A program made the position numbers and the translations under genes. The notes below the pieces were generated by a model. It saw nothing but the letters and a program-made list of their open reading frames with translations. It did not search any database and had not been told where the DNA came from. Shown one piece after another: positions 57,327-64,000 of a stretch of DNA of 64,000 nucleotides (position 1 is its first letter; each line of letters opens with the position of its first letter). The stretch is from the NCBI RefSeq assembly GCF_003388735.1, contig NZ_QUBQ01000001.1:930001-994000 (forward strand). Reading direction: 5' to 3'. The stretch is from Paenibacillus paeoniae. GTDB taxonomy: Bacteria > Bacillota > Bacilli > Paenibacillales > Paenibacillaceae.

Positions 57327-57491
57327 ATGAGATGGGTATATTGGCTTCGCTTGTATGAGACCAAATTTCAAGCGGGATGCTTGGTGAAACGTATGGAAAA
57401 CGATTGGTGGATTTACGGTTATGACTGTCCTCGAGAGGTCGAGGTGTTTCGCTCGCGGAAGGGGCGTTATGGGGTGCGTTTTCTCCCGTAG
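57327..57491 (+). CDS. Small unknown ORF, 54 residues
   Basis: The ORF runs from an ATG with GGAGG ten bases before it. The product begins MRWVYWLRLYETKF, contains ENDWWIYGYDC and ends YGVRFLP. It is unusually rich in W, Y and R, and basic. No family is recognised. It lies between yjcG (divergent) and the tRNA promoter. The ribosome site and composition support translation; conservation was not tested. Confidence 0.5.
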   Translation: MRWVYWLRLYETKFQAGCLVKRMENDWWIYGYDCPREVEVFRSRKGRYGVRFLP

Positions 57492-57511
57492 CCTATTTTA
57501 GTAAAAAATGC

Positions 57512-57541
57512 TTGACTGTAAGCAATGACCTATAGTATATT
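57512..57541 (+). promoter_or_regulatory. Promoter of the tRNA cluster
   Basis: TTGACT at 57512-57517 and TATATT at 57536-57541 with an 18-base spacer, about 45 bases upstream of the first tRNA. Confidence 0.65.
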
Positions 57542-57587
57542 AATTCATGTCGCCATTTAAAGAAGCTATTGTTCAAATGGTTAACGT

Positions 57588-57664
57588 CGCGGGGTGGAGC
57601 AGCTCGGTAGCTCGTCGGGCTCATAACCCGAAGGCCGCAGGTTCAAATCCTGCCCCCGCAACCA
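57588..57664 (+). tRNA. tRNA-fMet (CAT), initiator
   Basis: A full cloverleaf with anticodon CAT and an encoded CCA end. The C1-A72 mismatch and three G-C pairs in the anticodon stem (GGG/CCC) mark it as the initiator tRNA. It is 77 bases long. Confidence 0.93.
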
Positions 57665-57702
57665 AACAAGTCGATCAATACGTTGAAATATACGTTATTC
57701 GA

Positions 57703-57779
57703 GGGCCCTTAGCTCAGTTGGTTAGAGCGGTCGGCTCATAACCGATTGGTCGGGGGTTCGAGTCCCTCAGGGCCCACCA
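57703..57779 (+). tRNA. tRNA with CAT anticodon, probably tRNA-Ile2 (lysidine type)
   Basis: The 77-base cloverleaf begins GGGCCC and ends CCA, with CTCATAA in the anticodon loop. The acceptor pairs and overall sequence resemble bacterial tRNA-Ile(k2CAU), which TilS modifies to read AUA, more than elongator tRNA-Met. A scan with isotype models would decide. Confidence 0.8.
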
Positions 57780-57799
57780 TTTGTCTTAGCAACAACCAT

Positions 57800-57888
57800 G
57801 CCGGGGTGGCGGAACTGGCAGACGCACAGGACTTAAAATCCTGCGGTGGGTGACCACCGTACGGGTTCGATTCCCGTCCTCGGCACCA
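57800..57888 (+). tRNA. tRNA-Leu (TAA)
   Basis: The 89-base type II tRNA has a long variable arm (GGTGGGTGACCACC), anticodon TAA in ACTTAAAAT, and encoded CCA. Its 3' part from base 57820 is repeated in decayed form at 58680-58745, so it probably served as an integration target. Confidence 0.93.
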
Positions 57889-57959
57889 TCTTTACCAAAC
57901 CCAGTAAGGCGCAGTGCTTTACGATTGTGGTTAAATTACGGAACGTCTACATAGTAAAG

Positions 57960-58018
57960 AAATCCTGCTTCATCATGATTCGTACAATCGTACGTACATG
58001 ATGAAGCAGGATTTTTTT
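57960..58018. terminator. Strong terminator after the tRNA cluster
   Basis: AAATCCTGCTTCATCATG (57960-57977) and CATGATGAAGCAGGATTT (57997-58014) form a perfect 18-bp stem; a GTAC/GTAC pair lies in the loop and a run of Ts follows. Confidence 0.88.
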
Positions 58019-58066
58019 ATTTCAGTTGTTAGATTGAAAAAAGATAGCTCAGAGTAAAAATTAAAA

Positions 58067-58127
58067 GTAAAGGTTACTTGACATTATACATAAATGTAAA
58101 GTATATTTTACGTAAAGGTTGCTTTAC
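58067..58127 (+). promoter_or_regulatory. Promoter with three Xre operator-like palindromes
   Basis: GTAAAGTATATTTTAC (58096-58111) and GTAAAGGTTGCTTTAC (58112-58127) are adjacent palindromes sharing GTAAA/TTTAC arms. A third, imperfect copy GTAAAGGTTACTTGAC lies at 58067-58082. TTGACA (58078-58083) and TATATT (58102-58107) with an 18-base spacer overlap them. The layout points to autorepression by the Xre protein encoded just downstream. Confidence 0.7.
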
Positions 58128-58145
58128 ATGAAGGGCAGGGATAGC

Positions 58146-58355
58146 ATGAAGCATCGTTTGAAGGAATTAAGGGCTGTAAATGGATGGACGCAGGAAAATT
58201 TGTCAGAGCAAGTAGGAGTTTCACGGCAAACAATTATCTCTATCGAAAGTGGTCGGTACAATCCATCATTGGAGTTGGCTTATAAGATCGCTAAAGCATT
58301 TCGTTGCACAATTGAAGATGTTTTTATTTTTGAGGAAGGAAGTGAGGAGTCATGA
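58146..58355 (+). CDS. Small Xre-family (Cro/CI-type) regulator
   Basis: The 69-residue protein is almost only a helix-turn-helix domain: [46 protein letters not shown] in outline, ending in an acidic tail. It belongs to the YgzD/YvaO-like short Xre group that often pairs with a small membrane protein. ATG 58146 is chosen with AGGGATAGC before it; in-frame starts at 58119 and 58128 would overlap the operator. The stop overlaps the next gene by ATGA. Confidence 0.85.
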   Translation: MKHRLKELRAVNGWTQENLSEQVGVSRQTIISIESGRYNPSLELAYKIAKAFRCTIEDVFIFEEGSEES

Positions 58356-58654
58356 ATATGAATCAGCTTGTTGGCTTGCTTGGCATACTTGTCGGTGCTT
58401 CTTTTGGGGTCATTGGTGTATGGTGGGGACTTAAAAAAGCAGCTAAGAACAGAGGGGTAGATGAACGATTAAAAGTGATTGTTGCCAAATCACATAGTAC
58501 TTCCTGGTTTATTACATTAGGAGCAATCTATTGTATATTTATTTTATATTTATTAGGTGTAGAGTTTTCTGTACCAGCTGCGCTTGGTAGCCTTATCTTT
58601 ATTCAATTAGGAGGCTGGTCAATTTCGATGTATTTCTATCATAAGAAGTACTAG
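58352..58654 (+). CDS. Small membrane protein paired with Xre regulator
   Basis: The 100-residue product has three likely membrane segments ([58 protein letters not shown]) and a basic loop after the first. No named domain is recognised. GAGGAGT precedes the ATG, which overlaps the Xre gene (ATGA). In similar pairs the Xre protein represses the membrane-protein gene; function otherwise unknown. Confidence 0.75.
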   Translation: MNMNQLVGLLGILVGASFGVIGVWWGLKKAAKNRGVDERLKVIVAKSHSTSWFITLGAIYCIFILYLLGVEFSVPAALGSLIFIQLGGWSISMYFYHKKY

Positions 58655-58679
58655 ATGAAAGCTGAATGATGAGACGGGG

Positions 58680-58745
58680 AGACGCACAGGACTTAAAATC
58701 CTGCGGTGGGTGGTTACTGTGTGGGTTCGTTTCCCGTCTTCGGCA
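58680..58745 (+). repeat. Decayed copy of the tRNA-Leu 3' part (attachment-site scar)
   Basis: Bases 58681-58745 match 57820-57884 of the tRNA-Leu gene in 57 of 65 positions. The anticodon stem-loop is identical; differences, mostly transitions, lie in the variable and T arms. The 5' half of the tRNA and the CCA are missing. It marks the right end of the Xre cassette and looks like a displaced tRNA 3' end after integration. Confidence 0.85.
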
Positions 58746-58859
58746 TATCTAGTAGTAAATGAAATCGCTTGATACTAATGTTTTTTTTGGATGCGTTAGT
58801 TCAACAAACTCACCGTAAATAGACATCATTTTTGTTATAGAATGATCGTAGTGGTTATT

Positions 58860-59170
58860 AGGTATGTTGCTGCCGACCGTTTGAAAAAAGTTGAAGAAGC
58901 GAGCACTTGGCTATGATGGTACAGATTCTATTGCGATGTACAAAAGCGCCTATTTGAATCATTAACAACAACTATGATAATCTTAGACAATCACTCGAAG
59001 TCTATCGATGAACGTTGGCACTTTGAAGTGTTTTTTCGGACTGCCAGACAGGAACTTGGTTTTGAGTCTTGCTACTCCATACCCAAAGAGTAGCAGTATG
59101 CCCATATGGAATTGCTGTTCGTCACCGAGAAGATGTTTGTTTATGGTTTGTGGAAGTAAAGAAAGAAAAA
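58860..59170 (+). pseudogene. Remnant of an IS4-like DDE transposase
   Basis: Broken frames give ADRLKKVEEASTWL, then SIDERWHFEVFFRTARQELG (from 59001) and YAHMELLFVTEKMFVYGLW (to about 59158), separated by stops. RWHFE and the following basic residue match the end of the IS4-family Y-R-E-K signature, where R, three residues, E, six residues, then K is expected. Here the last position is R. No terminal repeats were found, so only a fragment is left. Confidence 0.5.
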
Positions 59171-59253
59171 TTTGTCCGCCTGAATTTGCTATTCAATTTC
59201 GAATAGTATAGAAGACACACAACAAGAAACCAACATGAAGGGATTGAGCGGTA

Positions 59254-59748
59254 ATGGAACGCCTTATCATTTCGGAAGATGATATGGTGAAGGAATCAAT
59301 TGAATTCGCTAATGTATACCCCATTTTAATGAATGAAGTTGATCGCATCGAATCTGTGCGTGGGAAGCTGAACGACTTTCAGCTGATGCTGGCCGTCTCT
59401 CAGGCCAAGGATGCGGTAGGGATTTTGGGCTGGGAGCGTCGGCTGACCGTAAACGCGGCATTGGAAAAATACGCAAGCATCTATCGGGAATCCGGCAGAG
59501 AAGAAGCGGATTACTGGGTTGCCGAAACGTTTGGTTTTATGATCGATTGGAGCCAGACGACTGAAGAGGGGATGCCCGAGGAGCAGCCATCATCTCCGAA
59601 TGCGGAGGTCGATGCATTGTCGACCGATGGAGCCGCCGAGCCTGCCGAACCTCGTTTAGAAGAAATCTCCGGGCTAATCGCGGAGAAAGAAGCGGAGCTG
59701 CTGCAGCTTTACCGGGAGTATCATCGGCTTGCCAATCAAGAGTCGTAA
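59254..59748 (+). CDS. Unknown protein with C-terminal coiled coil
   Basis: The 164-residue product has an N-terminal helical domain (VYPILMNEVDRIESVRGKL), a low-complexity acidic linker rich in E, P, A and S (about 105-135), and a C-terminal coiled coil (ISGLIAEKEAELLQLYREYH). No family is recognised. AAGGGATTGAGCG precedes the ATG. A clear terminator follows. It is core-like in base composition, so it is probably native rather than part of the neighbouring cassette. Confidence 0.65.
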   Translation: MERLIISEDDMVKESIEFANVYPILMNEVDRIESVRGKLNDFQLMLAVSQAKDAVGILGWERRLTVNAALEKYASIYRESGREEADYWVAETFGFMIDWSQTTEEGMPEEQPSSPNAEVDALSTDGAAEPAEPRLEEISGLIAEKEAELLQLYREYHRLANQES

Positions 59749-59873
59749 GAGGAGATAGCAGAGAGTGGTCAACGTAATGATGCATTCTCACTATGTTTGC
59801 ATGAGGTAATCTGCCGATCAATCGATAGAGCAGTTCTTGGGTTCCTCGATCCCAGTACAACGGGTTAGTTTAA

Positions 59874-59930
59874 AAAACAGCGATAGTCTAGGACTTTATT
59901 TTCCAGTCCTCTGCTATCGCTGTTTTAATT
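59874..59930. terminator. Bidirectional terminator
   Basis: AAAACAGCGATAG (59874-59886) and CTATCGCTGTTTT (59914-59926) form a perfect 13-bp stem, with an inner AGGACT/AGTCCT stem. It lies between two convergent small genes. Confidence 0.85.
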
Positions 59931-59990
59931 TCTAAGGTGATGCGTTAAATCTTATGTTGCGTAGTAACGTGCAGGGCAGCCAATTACCGC

Positions 59991-60188
59991 CTACAGGCGG
60001 TAAAACTGGTGATTTGCTTTGATATAAGTTACATCGTTGTCGCAAGATACGGAGTGCTCGCTATGGGCGACAATTCGAATATTGGCGTCCAGCAGCTCGT
60101 TGTCACGGTACACGGCGATAAGCTGAGAGAAGACGCGCATTCTCTCGAAATCCGGATCCGACACGATTTGACGATTTACTTGCTTCAT
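59991..60188 (-). CDS. Unknown small protein, 65 residues
   Basis: The product begins MKQVNRQIVSDPDFERMRVF and ends with an H/N/Y-rich segment. AAAGGGGCC lies before ATG 60188; the longer in-frame start at 60257 has no ribosome site. A perfect hairpin (TTACCGCC/GGCGGTAA, about 59985-60004) covers its stop codon. No domain recognised. Confidence 0.55.
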   Translation of the reverse strand: MKQVNRQIVSDPDFERMRVFSQLIAVYRDNELLDANIRIVAHSEHSVSCDNDVTYIKANHQFYRL

Positions 60189-60586
60189 AAGTATGGCCCC
60201 TTTATTGGTAGAAATGGGTTGGAAGATAGGAACGTCATATTCATTGTAACAGCTCATCCGTCAAATGAAAATGAAATATCGCCTCGCCTACGCATCGTAC
60301 CCGGGAAGCTTCTTATGAAGGTAGACGCACCGGAGAGTTTGGAGGACATTAATCTGAACAAGTTTAATAGCAATAACCGGTGAGGAGGCAAGATGTTGAT
60401 GACGGAATATCAGAAGCAGGCTCAATACGGATTGTAACCATGAACAACGTACCTTCTCGATCTATTTTTATGCCATTCAGTCCCATTTCCGTAATAACGC
60501 ACATATTCCCCATAAAAACGCCAATCATGGCAGCCGGGATCTTATCCTATAATGAGGTTAGCTCAAAAAATAGGAGGTCTTGGATA
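60189..60586 (+). other. Intergenic region upstream of the lectin-like gene
   Basis: No convincing gene is seen. A very short ORF (14 codons, ATG near 60392 behind GAGGAGGC) is present but is too short to support. A TATAAT at 60548-60553 may be the -10 of the next gene; no matching -35 was found. AGGAGG at 60572-60577 is the ribosome site of the next gene. Confidence 0.4.
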
Positions 60587-63500
60587 ATGTTGATGTTACG
60601 CAGGAGAAAACCGATATCGCTACTGCTGGCGATCGTCATGCTGCTTTCTACATTGGCTGCAGTGCCAATGGTGCCACTGGGCGGGGACAACGTAGTTTGG
60701 GCAGCGGCTGACCAGGCGCCGGCAAGCGAGTTCGTGCGCATCAAAAACAGATGGACAGACCATTATTTGTACGAAGACAAAAGCGGTATCGTCCGATACG
60801 GTTTCACGTCGGCTACCGATGAAAGCTCGCATTGGGCGATTGAAGATGGAACAAATGGAAGCGGTTCCAAGTCTATTCGCAACCGGGCAACAGGACAGTA
60901 CATATCAGTTGCGGACATTGCTGGACGCAGCAGCGCGCTGACTACGGCGTCAGCTGCAGCAGGGAGCGATACGGCCTGGATCGTGGAGCCTGCAGTCAAC
61001 CGCGCGGGTCAATTCACGATCCGCAGTGCAAAGTTTACGAGCGGGACGTATTTTATCCATGAGGAAGATCAACTCGGTTACGCCCAGGTTAGCGGAGATA
61101 TCGGCGCGGAATGGGAAAGCCCGCAATGGTCGTTCGAGACGGCGCAGACGGAGCAGGCTGTGCGGATCTACAACAAATTCAGGAAAGCCTATCTATACGA
61201 AGAGACGGAAGAGGGAGAGGATAAGGGGAAAATCGCGTATGGCAACATTGCACACCAAGATGCGGCATCCCATTGGTACGTGCGGGAGGTAACGGATAAC
61301 GGAGACGAAGGTGCGACGGTTGAGCTCCGCAACGCGCTTACAAATCATGTGGTCACGCAAGGTACGCATTGGGCGGCGATTACAGGTAAGACCTGGGAAG
61401 CCAGCGCTAAAAACCACTGGGTAATGGCACCCGCTTCGAACGAAGGTTACGTCACCTTCACCAACGTATTTGCGGCCGATACCGGGGAAGATTCGCCGGA
61501 GGAGATTCCGCAAGGGACATACGTGTTGAATACGCAGTTTGAAGACGTTTTTGTCCGCTCCAACAGCTGGTCGAACGCCGGCAATGACAATGCGCAGTGG
61601 CGAATCGAAGTCGCTCCCGCCATCCAGCCGGTCAGGCTCGTCAACTATCGGGATATTGGCGACGAGAGCAGCAAGATTTATTTGTTTGATGACCAGGGAC
61701 TGGTGAGATACGGGGCGCTGGAGGCGGACAGTGCCGCTTATCAGTGGATCATAGAGGATTACAATGGAAGCAAAAGAATTCGCAATTTGCAGTCCGGCCT
61801 CTATATGTCGCCCCAAAATATCGGGGCTGCCGAAGATCCGCTGGAGGTGCTGACGGACGAAGGTGGCGCGGGACAATGGCGGTTGAATGAATCGCCTCTG
61901 TACGATAATTTCGTTAGCATAGAAAGTGCGATACGATCCGGACAGTACATCCATGTAGGAGATGCAACGGGCTTCGCCCAAGCGGGAGAGGTCGACTCCG
62001 CAGGCAGCGATGCGCAGTGGTATGTAGAGGACCCGGCTGCAAGCGCAGGCGGCGGCACGCAGATCGTGCAAATTCGCAATGTATGGCAAAATATGTATTT
62101 GTACGAAGATGACAACGGGGTGTTGAAATACGGCAACGCGAGATCTGGCGATCAACGCGCCGAATGGATTGTGACGCGCTACAACGGCCGCAGTCTGATC
62201 CAGAATCGCGCGACCGGTCATTATTTGAACGTACTGAATCAAACGACGGGCCATTTGCCGCTGTCGGAACTGAACATCGAGACGTTGACCGACGAACAGC
62301 TGCTTAGCGTACTGTGGCGCATTAAGGACAACGGCGGGGGCAGAAACATCTGGAGCGCACGGGATTTGAACAATGTTCCTGGTGAACAGGCGTATATCAA
62401 TTTGCAAAACTTGACCAAATACGCGGAGTACAGTGCCATTAATCCGAACTGGGGCAGTCCAAAATGGCAGTTTGTTACCGTTGTGGGCGATGCCGTGTCT
62501 TATGTACGCATCAAAAACAATACGACGGGCGACTATTGGTATGAGGACAACGGCGTAGTCAAGTATGGCGATCCGGCCGACACCGATTTTCTGTCGCATT
62601 GGCTGGTGGAGGAATCGGACGGCGGGCGCAAGGTGATCCGCAACCGCGCTACGGGCCATTACGTGTCGATGCAGCCATCAGGTTCGGACGAATCCGAGAT
62701 TGAGAATGCGGACATAGCTGTTCGCGCTATCGAGGTGGGTGCAGGGTGGAGCAGCCACAAATGGCTGATGGAGGAAAACGGAGAGCTCCAAGCGTTCAGG
62801 AACGGCTGGACAAATGATCATTATTTGACTACCCGGGACAGTCTCGGTCATCTGCAGCGCATTCGCTCCGCGCAATTGACGTCTCCGGAAGCGGAGGACA
62901 GCAAATGGTTTGCGTTCGAAAATGCGCCGAACATGTCTCCGTATGTGCGGATCAAAAGCAAAAACGCAAGCGGATACTGGTATGAGCAGGATAAGATGCT
63001 TCGCTACGGCGATTTGGACGCCTCTGATTCCCGTACGCACTGGTTCATGGAGGATGCTGGAGACGGAGCGCAATATGTCCGCAACCGCGCGACCGGTCAT
63101 TACATTAACATTGAATTTATGGACCGCGACAACCCGGCATCGGCGATTAGCGTCGAGCACTTTGAGATGGAATGGGGTGCGGCGAGTCCCAAGTGGGTAA
63201 TTGAAGACGCAGCGACAGCGGGATATGTACAGTTCAAAAATGCATGGAATTCTTGGCGTTTTCTCTCAACCAAGGATGAGCTCGGCCATGTGCAGCAGGT
63301 CGCGAATCCGCAAGCCAGCGATGACGACATTCAATTCGCGATGGAAGGTGTACCGGCGGATCAACTGCTGCTGCCGGTCCAATATATCCGGATCAAAAAT
63401 GTCGCAAACGGGCAATATTTGCTCCAATCGGACAAAAACGTGGTTGTATACGGCAAACCGGCGGCTGACAATGCTTATTCGCATTGGCTGCTGGAGAGCG

Positions 63501-64000
63501 GCGACGGCACGCAGCGGATTAAAAACCGCGCGACCGGTATGTATGTATCGCTGACACCGGACTACAAATATGCCGAAACGACGGCAAGCGATGTGAACGC
63601 TGGCAAGTCGCAATGGATCGTGGAGGGCGCTCCGATCGGAGACGCATTTATGCTCCGGAGCTTGATGCCTGGTTATTCGGATGAATATTTGAATACGGCT
63701 TCCGCACTGGGTTATCCGGAGCGCGGACTCCATCTGATTTCCAATACAAACCTGCATTGGACGTTTGAGACTACGCCGGCAGAGGCAGTAACGCCGGAAT
63801 GGCCGGAGGAGCCGCAGCTCAATGCGGCAACGGCGATCTTAGACGATTCCAACTACGTGCGACTAATCAACAAGGCAACGGGTGAGCTGCTGCTGGAGCG
63901 GGACGGCAAAGCGATTCCGGCAGGCGCTGCGGCAACGGCGGACGATCCGCAAGCGCATTGGCTGAGGCAGGACTATAATGGTCACAAGCTGTTCAAGAAC
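60587..64000 (+). CDS. Secreted protein with eight beta-trefoil-like (ricin-type) repeats, 3' end cut
   Basis: The frame is open from ATG 60587 to the window edge (at least 1138 residues), so the C-terminus and any catalytic domain are not seen. A signal peptide (MLMLRRRKP then a hydrophobic core, likely cleaved near WAAADQ) is followed by tandem units of about 142-157 residues. They begin with VRIKN-like strands at about 60734, 61160, 61631, 62066, 62504, 62945, 63386 and 63857. Each unit carries a (V/I)RNRATGxY block, YG and HW motifs and internal W-ending subrepeats, suggesting three-fold beta-trefoil units. Such units usually bind glycans. AGGAGG precedes the start. Confidence 0.82.
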   Translation, partial: MLMLRRRKPISLLLAIVMLLSTLAAVPMVPLGGDNVVWAAADQAPASEFVRIKNRWTDHYLYEDKSGIVRYGFTSATDESSHWAIEDGTNGSGSKSIRNRATGQYISVADIAGRSSALTTASAAAGSDTAWIVEPAVNRAGQFTIRSAKFTSGTYFIHEEDQLGYAQVSGDIGAEWESPQWSFETAQTEQAVRIYNKFRKAYLYEETEEGEDKGKIAYGNIAHQDAASHWYVREVTDNGDEGATVELRNALTNHVVTQGTHWAAITGKTWEASAKNHWVMAPASNEGYVTFTNVFAADTGEDSPEEIPQGTYVLNTQFEDVFVRSNSWSNAGNDNAQWRIEVAPAIQPVRLVNYRDIGDESSKIYLFDDQGLVRYGALEADSAAYQWIIEDYNGSKRIRNLQSGLYMSPQNIGAAEDPLEVLTDEGGAGQWRLNESPLYDNFVSIESAIRSGQYIHVGDATGFAQAGEVDSAGSDAQWYVEDPAASAGGGTQIVQIRNVWQNMYLYEDDNGVLKYGNARSGDQRAEWIVTRYNGRSLIQNRATGHYLNVLNQTTGHLPLSELNIETLTDEQLLSVLWRIKDNGGGRNIWSARDLNNVPGEQAYINLQNLTKYAEYSAINPNWGSPKWQFVTVVGDAVSYVRIKNNTTGDYWYEDNGVVKYGDPADTDFLSHWLVEESDGGRKVIRNRATGHYVSMQPSGSDESEIENADIAVRAIEVGAGWSSHKWLMEENGELQAFRNGWTNDHYLTTRDSLGHLQRIRSAQLTSPEAEDSKWFAFENAPNMSPYVRIKSKNASGYWYEQDKMLRYGDLDASDSRTHWFMEDAGDGAQYVRNRATGHYINIEFMDRDNPASAISVEHFEMEWGAASPKWVIEDAATAGYVQFKNAWNSWRFLSTKDELGHVQQVANPQASDDDIQFAMEGVPADQLLLPVQYIRIKNVANGQYLLQSDKNVVVYGKPAADNAYSHWLLESGDGTQRIKNRATGMYVSLTPDYKYAETTASDVNAGKSQWIVEGAPIGDAFMLRSLMPGYSDEYLNTASALGYPERGLHLISNTNLHWTFETTPAEAVTPEWPEEPQLNAATAILDDSNYVRLINKATGELLLERDGKAIPAGAAATADDPQAHWLRQDYNGHKLFKN

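Noticed and set aside
59008..59211. Forward ORF of 67 codons
   Set aside because: It is an out-of-frame reading of the transposase remnant; the neighbouring frame carries the RWHFE motif.
60009..60383. Forward ORF of 124 codons opposite the 65-residue reverse gene
   Set aside because: Overlaps the better-supported reverse gene, has no ribosome site and no family resemblance.
61193..62659. Reverse-strand ORF (488 codons) across the lectin-like gene
   Set aside because: Antisense to the repeat protein; its apparent repeats mirror the forward-strand repeats.

Overview
This window looks like the chromosome of a spore-forming, low-GC-lineage Gram-positive of the Paenibacillus type. The gene order matches that group: division/cell-wall (dcw) cluster, spoIIGA-sigE-sigG, ylmC-to-divIVA, an Ile T-box and ileS, lspA-rluD, and a pyr operon. 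DapL, YteA, SpoVD, SpoIIGA, SigE and SigG also fit. The core genes are moderately GC-rich, and several short AT-rich accessory patches stand out against them. The lineage is inferred from synteny and protein families, because no 16S gene is present.

Layout. 1-16771: end of a class B PBP (pbpB), then spoVD, murE, murF, mraY, murD, spoVE/ftsW, murG, murB, murA, divIB, ftsA and ftsZ, i.e. the lipid II pathway plus divisome. The murE DNPR motif and a dapL gene downstream agree with meso-DAP peptidoglycan. 16772-22225: an AT-rich island between ftsZ and spoIIGA. It holds an unknown membrane-anchored protein with alpha/alpha-toroid-like repeats, an unknown secreted protein, and a group IIC-type intron lodged behind a terminator hairpin, with a broken reverse transcriptase. 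22226-24805: spoIIGA, sigE, sigG. 24857-25854: a TetR regulator with a perfect 11-bp inverted-repeat operator, and a DUF3995 membrane protein. 26004-30129: ylmC, pgeF, yggS-type gene, sepF, yggT, ylmH, divIVA. 30150-33646: promoter, Ile T-box and a type-2-like ileS. 33814-36583: DUF5665 gene, yteA-like gene (reverse), lspA, rluD-type gene. 36765-38000: dapL. 38100-47040: pyrR attenuator then pyrR-pyrB-pyrC-carA-carB-pyrF-pyrE, without pyrK/pyrD. 47470-49197: chemoreceptor. 49388-56595: five-gene ABC cluster whose second ATPase carries an AbrB-like C-terminus. 56670-57182: YjcG-type 2H phosphoesterase (reverse). 57588-57888: three tRNA genes. 57889-58745: a small Xre/membrane-protein cassette flanked by the tRNA-Leu gene and a decayed copy of its 3' part. 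58860-59170: transposase remnant. 59254-60188: two unknown small genes. 60587-64000: a secreted protein with eight beta-trefoil-like repeats, cut by the window edge.

How the genes work together: most of the window couples cell-wall synthesis, septum placement (FtsZ, SepF, DivIVA) and sporulation control (SpoVD, SpoVE, SpoIIGA, SigE, SigG), plus pyrimidine, lysine/DAP and isoleucyl-tRNA supply under RNA-level control (PyrR attenuation, T-box). The novel-looking material is in the accessory patches: the toroid/secreted pair with its group IIC intron, the ATPase-AbrB fusion cluster, the tRNA-Leu cassette and the giant lectin-like protein.
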